64,000 nt of DNA from Phymatolithon calcareum (lineage: Eukaryota > Rhodophyta > Florideophyceae > Hapalidiales). Position 1 is the first letter of the stretch; every line of letters starts with the position of its first letter. The DNA lies in NCBI GenBank assembly GCA_977006965.1, contig OZ345359.1:1302001-1366000 (forward strand). Reading direction: 5' to 3'. This document shows, one piece after another, positions 62,274-64,000 of this stretch. A program made the translations under genes and the position numbers. The notes under the pieces are model-generated. The model searched no databases. It was not told the DNA's origin and saw only the letters and a program-made list of their open reading frames with translations.

Positions 62274-63872
62274 TCACGAATACTTTTGCAATAACCTTGC
62301 CCGTCTTACCACACTACTAACAGCCGCCTTCCCAACCGAAGCACTCTTCCTCTCCTTCTCCCCCAATCGTTCCTCCACCTCATCCTCATCCTCATCCCCC
62401 TCCCCCCCAAACTTGAACCTCGCCACATTACTCAAAATCCTCATCTGTCTCCCCCTTCCCCTTCCCCTACTCCTCTGACACTGAAACTCGACAAAATCAT
62501 CCCGTCGCATCCCCACCTCCTGCACATCCGTTCTCGCCCTCGCCCTCTCCCTCTCCCGTTCCGCCCTTGCAGTTCTCGGCAACGGTCTCTGATTCGGCGG
62601 CGGCAATCCCCACCGTCTTGCATGTCCCGCCGCTTCAACACCCCTTGCACCCACCCCATCCATCGCGGACGGCGGACGCACACTCCCCGTCCGCGGCGCA
62701 GCTCCCTCCCAATCCGTCTTCCGCGGCGGCATCTGCTCCCAGCGCGGCTTGCGCGCCGTCTGCTCCCCCTGTCTGACCCCCGTCTGCATCGGGCGACCTG
62801 CCGCGAACCGCTCCTTGTGCGTCGCACTTCCGGACCGGTACGCAACCCTCGGTTGGAATTTCAACCTCTCTCCGTCCTCTTCTGCATACCCATTACCGTT
62901 GCGTGCTGCAGCCGCACCGCCCCTCACCACCGGCCGTTGCAGTTGCGGTTTCCTTATCTCCCGCACCGGCTCCCTCGCCGGTTCCCACGCCGGACGCGAA
63001 GACGTCTCCCACACCCTTCTCGCCGAGCACATCTCCTGCGTCCCGTTCGGCGACACCCCGGACGTCGCATCCGACTTGATGGTCGACCCGTCACTACGCG
63101 CAGTCTGCCACACCACATCTTCAGCCGCACTACCCGACGACAGCGTGACGGACAGTGAGCGAACGCTATGCAGCCCAGTCTCATCGTCGGAATCAATGTC
63201 AACTATCGCCGCCGCCACATCCACCACGGCAACATCCAGCTGAGCGCTATCCTCGTCCGAAGTCGGCGTGGAGTACCCGTCACACGACGGCGGCGGCGGT
63301 GGTGGTGAACGCGACGACGGGGCGTGTTGCCGCGAGGAGTATTTCAGCCCGTTGCGCTGCACGGAGGGAGCAGCCGGAGCGGGCGTCGGCAGCGGTGCCG
63401 GAGCGGGACGCATGCGTCTCCATCTGCGCACACGGTCCGGCGGCGGCGGCGGCGGACGCAGCTCCGCGTCCGGTTCGAGCACGCTCTCGGGACGTGCGGG
63501 ACGTACGGGACGAATGCCGCGTGCACGGGGTAGCCGCACGACGCGTTCGCGATCGCGCGGCGGGGGCGGCAACTGCGGTACGGGCGCCGTGCCGCGCCGC
63601 AGGAAGATCACGCCGGAGAGGCCGGATTCGGGCGGACCGTGGCCGGTCACCTCCTTCTTGAGCATGCGGCCGATACGGGCGACGAAGCCGCGACGCGGGA
63701 GGGGGAGCAGCCCGGCTAGGTCGTCGTACATGGCGCTGTCCGTGTCCTCGAGGTAGAAGCTGGGGTCGCTCGGGTCGACCGCGGACACTGGGGACGGCAC
63801 GGGCGGGGCGGAATGGACGGAGGAGTTTCGAACGGAGGGCGGCGAGATGTCGGAGATGCGCATGCATTGCAT
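62274..63872 (-). CDS. low-complexity basic/proline-rich protein, 532 aa
   Basis: A long open frame in GC-rich DNA. The ATG at 63872 (MQCMRISDISPPS) is preferred; the frame continues open to 63968 but without ATG, so a 5' exon outside the window is possible. The product is Pro-, Arg-, Ser- and Glu-rich, mostly disordered. Recognisable pieces: an acidic segment with YLEDTDSAMYDDLAGLLPLP near the N terminus, poly-Pro runs, RERERERARAR, an RGRGRGR stretch near the C terminus and an acidic GDEDEDEVEE. The C-terminal 60 residues (ILSNVARFKFGG, VVRRARLLQKYS) look more ordered. No domain assigned. A nucleic-acid-associated role is possible from composition only. Confidence 0.6.
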   Translation of the reverse strand: MQCMRISDISPPSVRNSSVHSAPPVPSPVSAVDPSDPSFYLEDTDSAMYDDLAGLLPLPRRGFVARIGRMLKKEVTGHGPPESGLSGVIFLRRGTAPVPQLPPPPRDRERVVRLPRARGIRPVRPARPESVLEPDAELRPPPPPPDRVRRWRRMRPAPAPLPTPAPAAPSVQRNGLKYSSRQHAPSSRSPPPPPPSCDGYSTPTSDEDSAQLDVAVVDVAAAIVDIDSDDETGLHSVRSLSVTLSSGSAAEDVVWQTARSDGSTIKSDATSGVSPNGTQEMCSARRVWETSSRPAWEPAREPVREIRKPQLQRPVVRGGAAAARNGNGYAEEDGERLKFQPRVAYRSGSATHKERFAAGRPMQTGVRQGEQTARKPRWEQMPPRKTDWEGAAPRTGSVRPPSAMDGVGARGVEAAGHARRWGLPPPNQRPLPRTARAERERERARARTDVQEVGMRRDDFVEFQCQRSRGRGRGRQMRILSNVARFKFGGEGDEDEDEVEERLGEKERKSASVGKAAVSSVVRRARLLQKYS

Positions 63873-64000
63873 TTTCACATATATGCCGCCGCAAGGCAAG
63901 CGCAATGCAAGGACCGCAAGAGAGAACAGGCGTGACGGACGCCGACGTGCGCAACAAACACGACACACGTGCGGAAGAGAGAAAGATAGGGCAAAAGATG

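Noticed and set aside
62441-63966. Several long ORFs on both strands at the right edge
   Set aside because: GC-rich, stop-poor DNA keeps all frames open. The 62274-63872 minus frame is the longest and has the least Arg/Pro-monotonous product, so only that one is kept.

Overview
This is nuclear DNA of a unicellular eukaryote. The evidence is eukaryote-only genes (SMC5, cytosolic ribosomal proteins eL33 and a broken eL15, a copine, TMEM230, a mitochondrial carrier), short spliceosomal introns with GT..AG ends in a minority of genes, and dense remnants of non-LTR and Ty3/gypsy retrotransposons. A SPINDLY-type glycosyltransferase and a reductase-like protein with a transit-peptide-like N terminus would fit an intron-poor alga, possibly a unicellular red alga. 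That lineage call is inference and weak.

Layout. 0-6.2 kb: a Sel1-repeat protein (minus) and a decayed LINE. 6.2-16.4 kb: a repeat-rich tract holding a secreted beta-solenoid-like protein (11.4-12.6 kb), a frameshifted eL15 pseudogene (14.3-14.8 kb) and several dispersed repeat families. 16.8-20.1 kb: intact SMC5. 20.1-30.6 kb: almost pure repeat graveyard with LINE pieces, a Ty3/gypsy integrase-chromodomain tail and a tRNA-Ala-like relic. 30.7-40.5 kb: the main gene block, with a thioredoxin-fold (AhpC/TSA-like) protein, SPINDLY and eL33 diverging from one promoter region, and a 1217-residue fusion protein. 41.4-53.2 kb: a large inverted duplication whose arms each carry an intact four-exon ABHD17-like hydrolase, with a single-copy centre holding an NAD(P)-binding reductase-like gene, TMEM230 and a copine. 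53.2-64 kb: more repeats, NADH-cytochrome b5 reductase, a small unknown ORF and a GC-rich low-complexity protein running to the window edge.

The genes are unrelated housekeeping or signalling functions and do not form a pathway. The two most unusual objects are (1) one uninterrupted ORF joining a permuted NlpC/P60-like (YiiX/C92-type) domain, two cyclic-nucleotide-binding domains, an EF-hand segment and a complete SLC25 mitochondrial carrier, and (2) the inverted duplication, in which one arm keeps a clean 5'-truncated LINE insertion with a 15-16 bp target-site duplication while the other arm keeps the empty site. Other signals are a perfect 31-bp-arm hairpin, a compound hairpin preserved between two distant repeat copies, and an apparent excess of the heptamer TACAGTA/TACTGTA in non-coding DNA. 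No CRISPR array, operon or intact RNA gene was seen.
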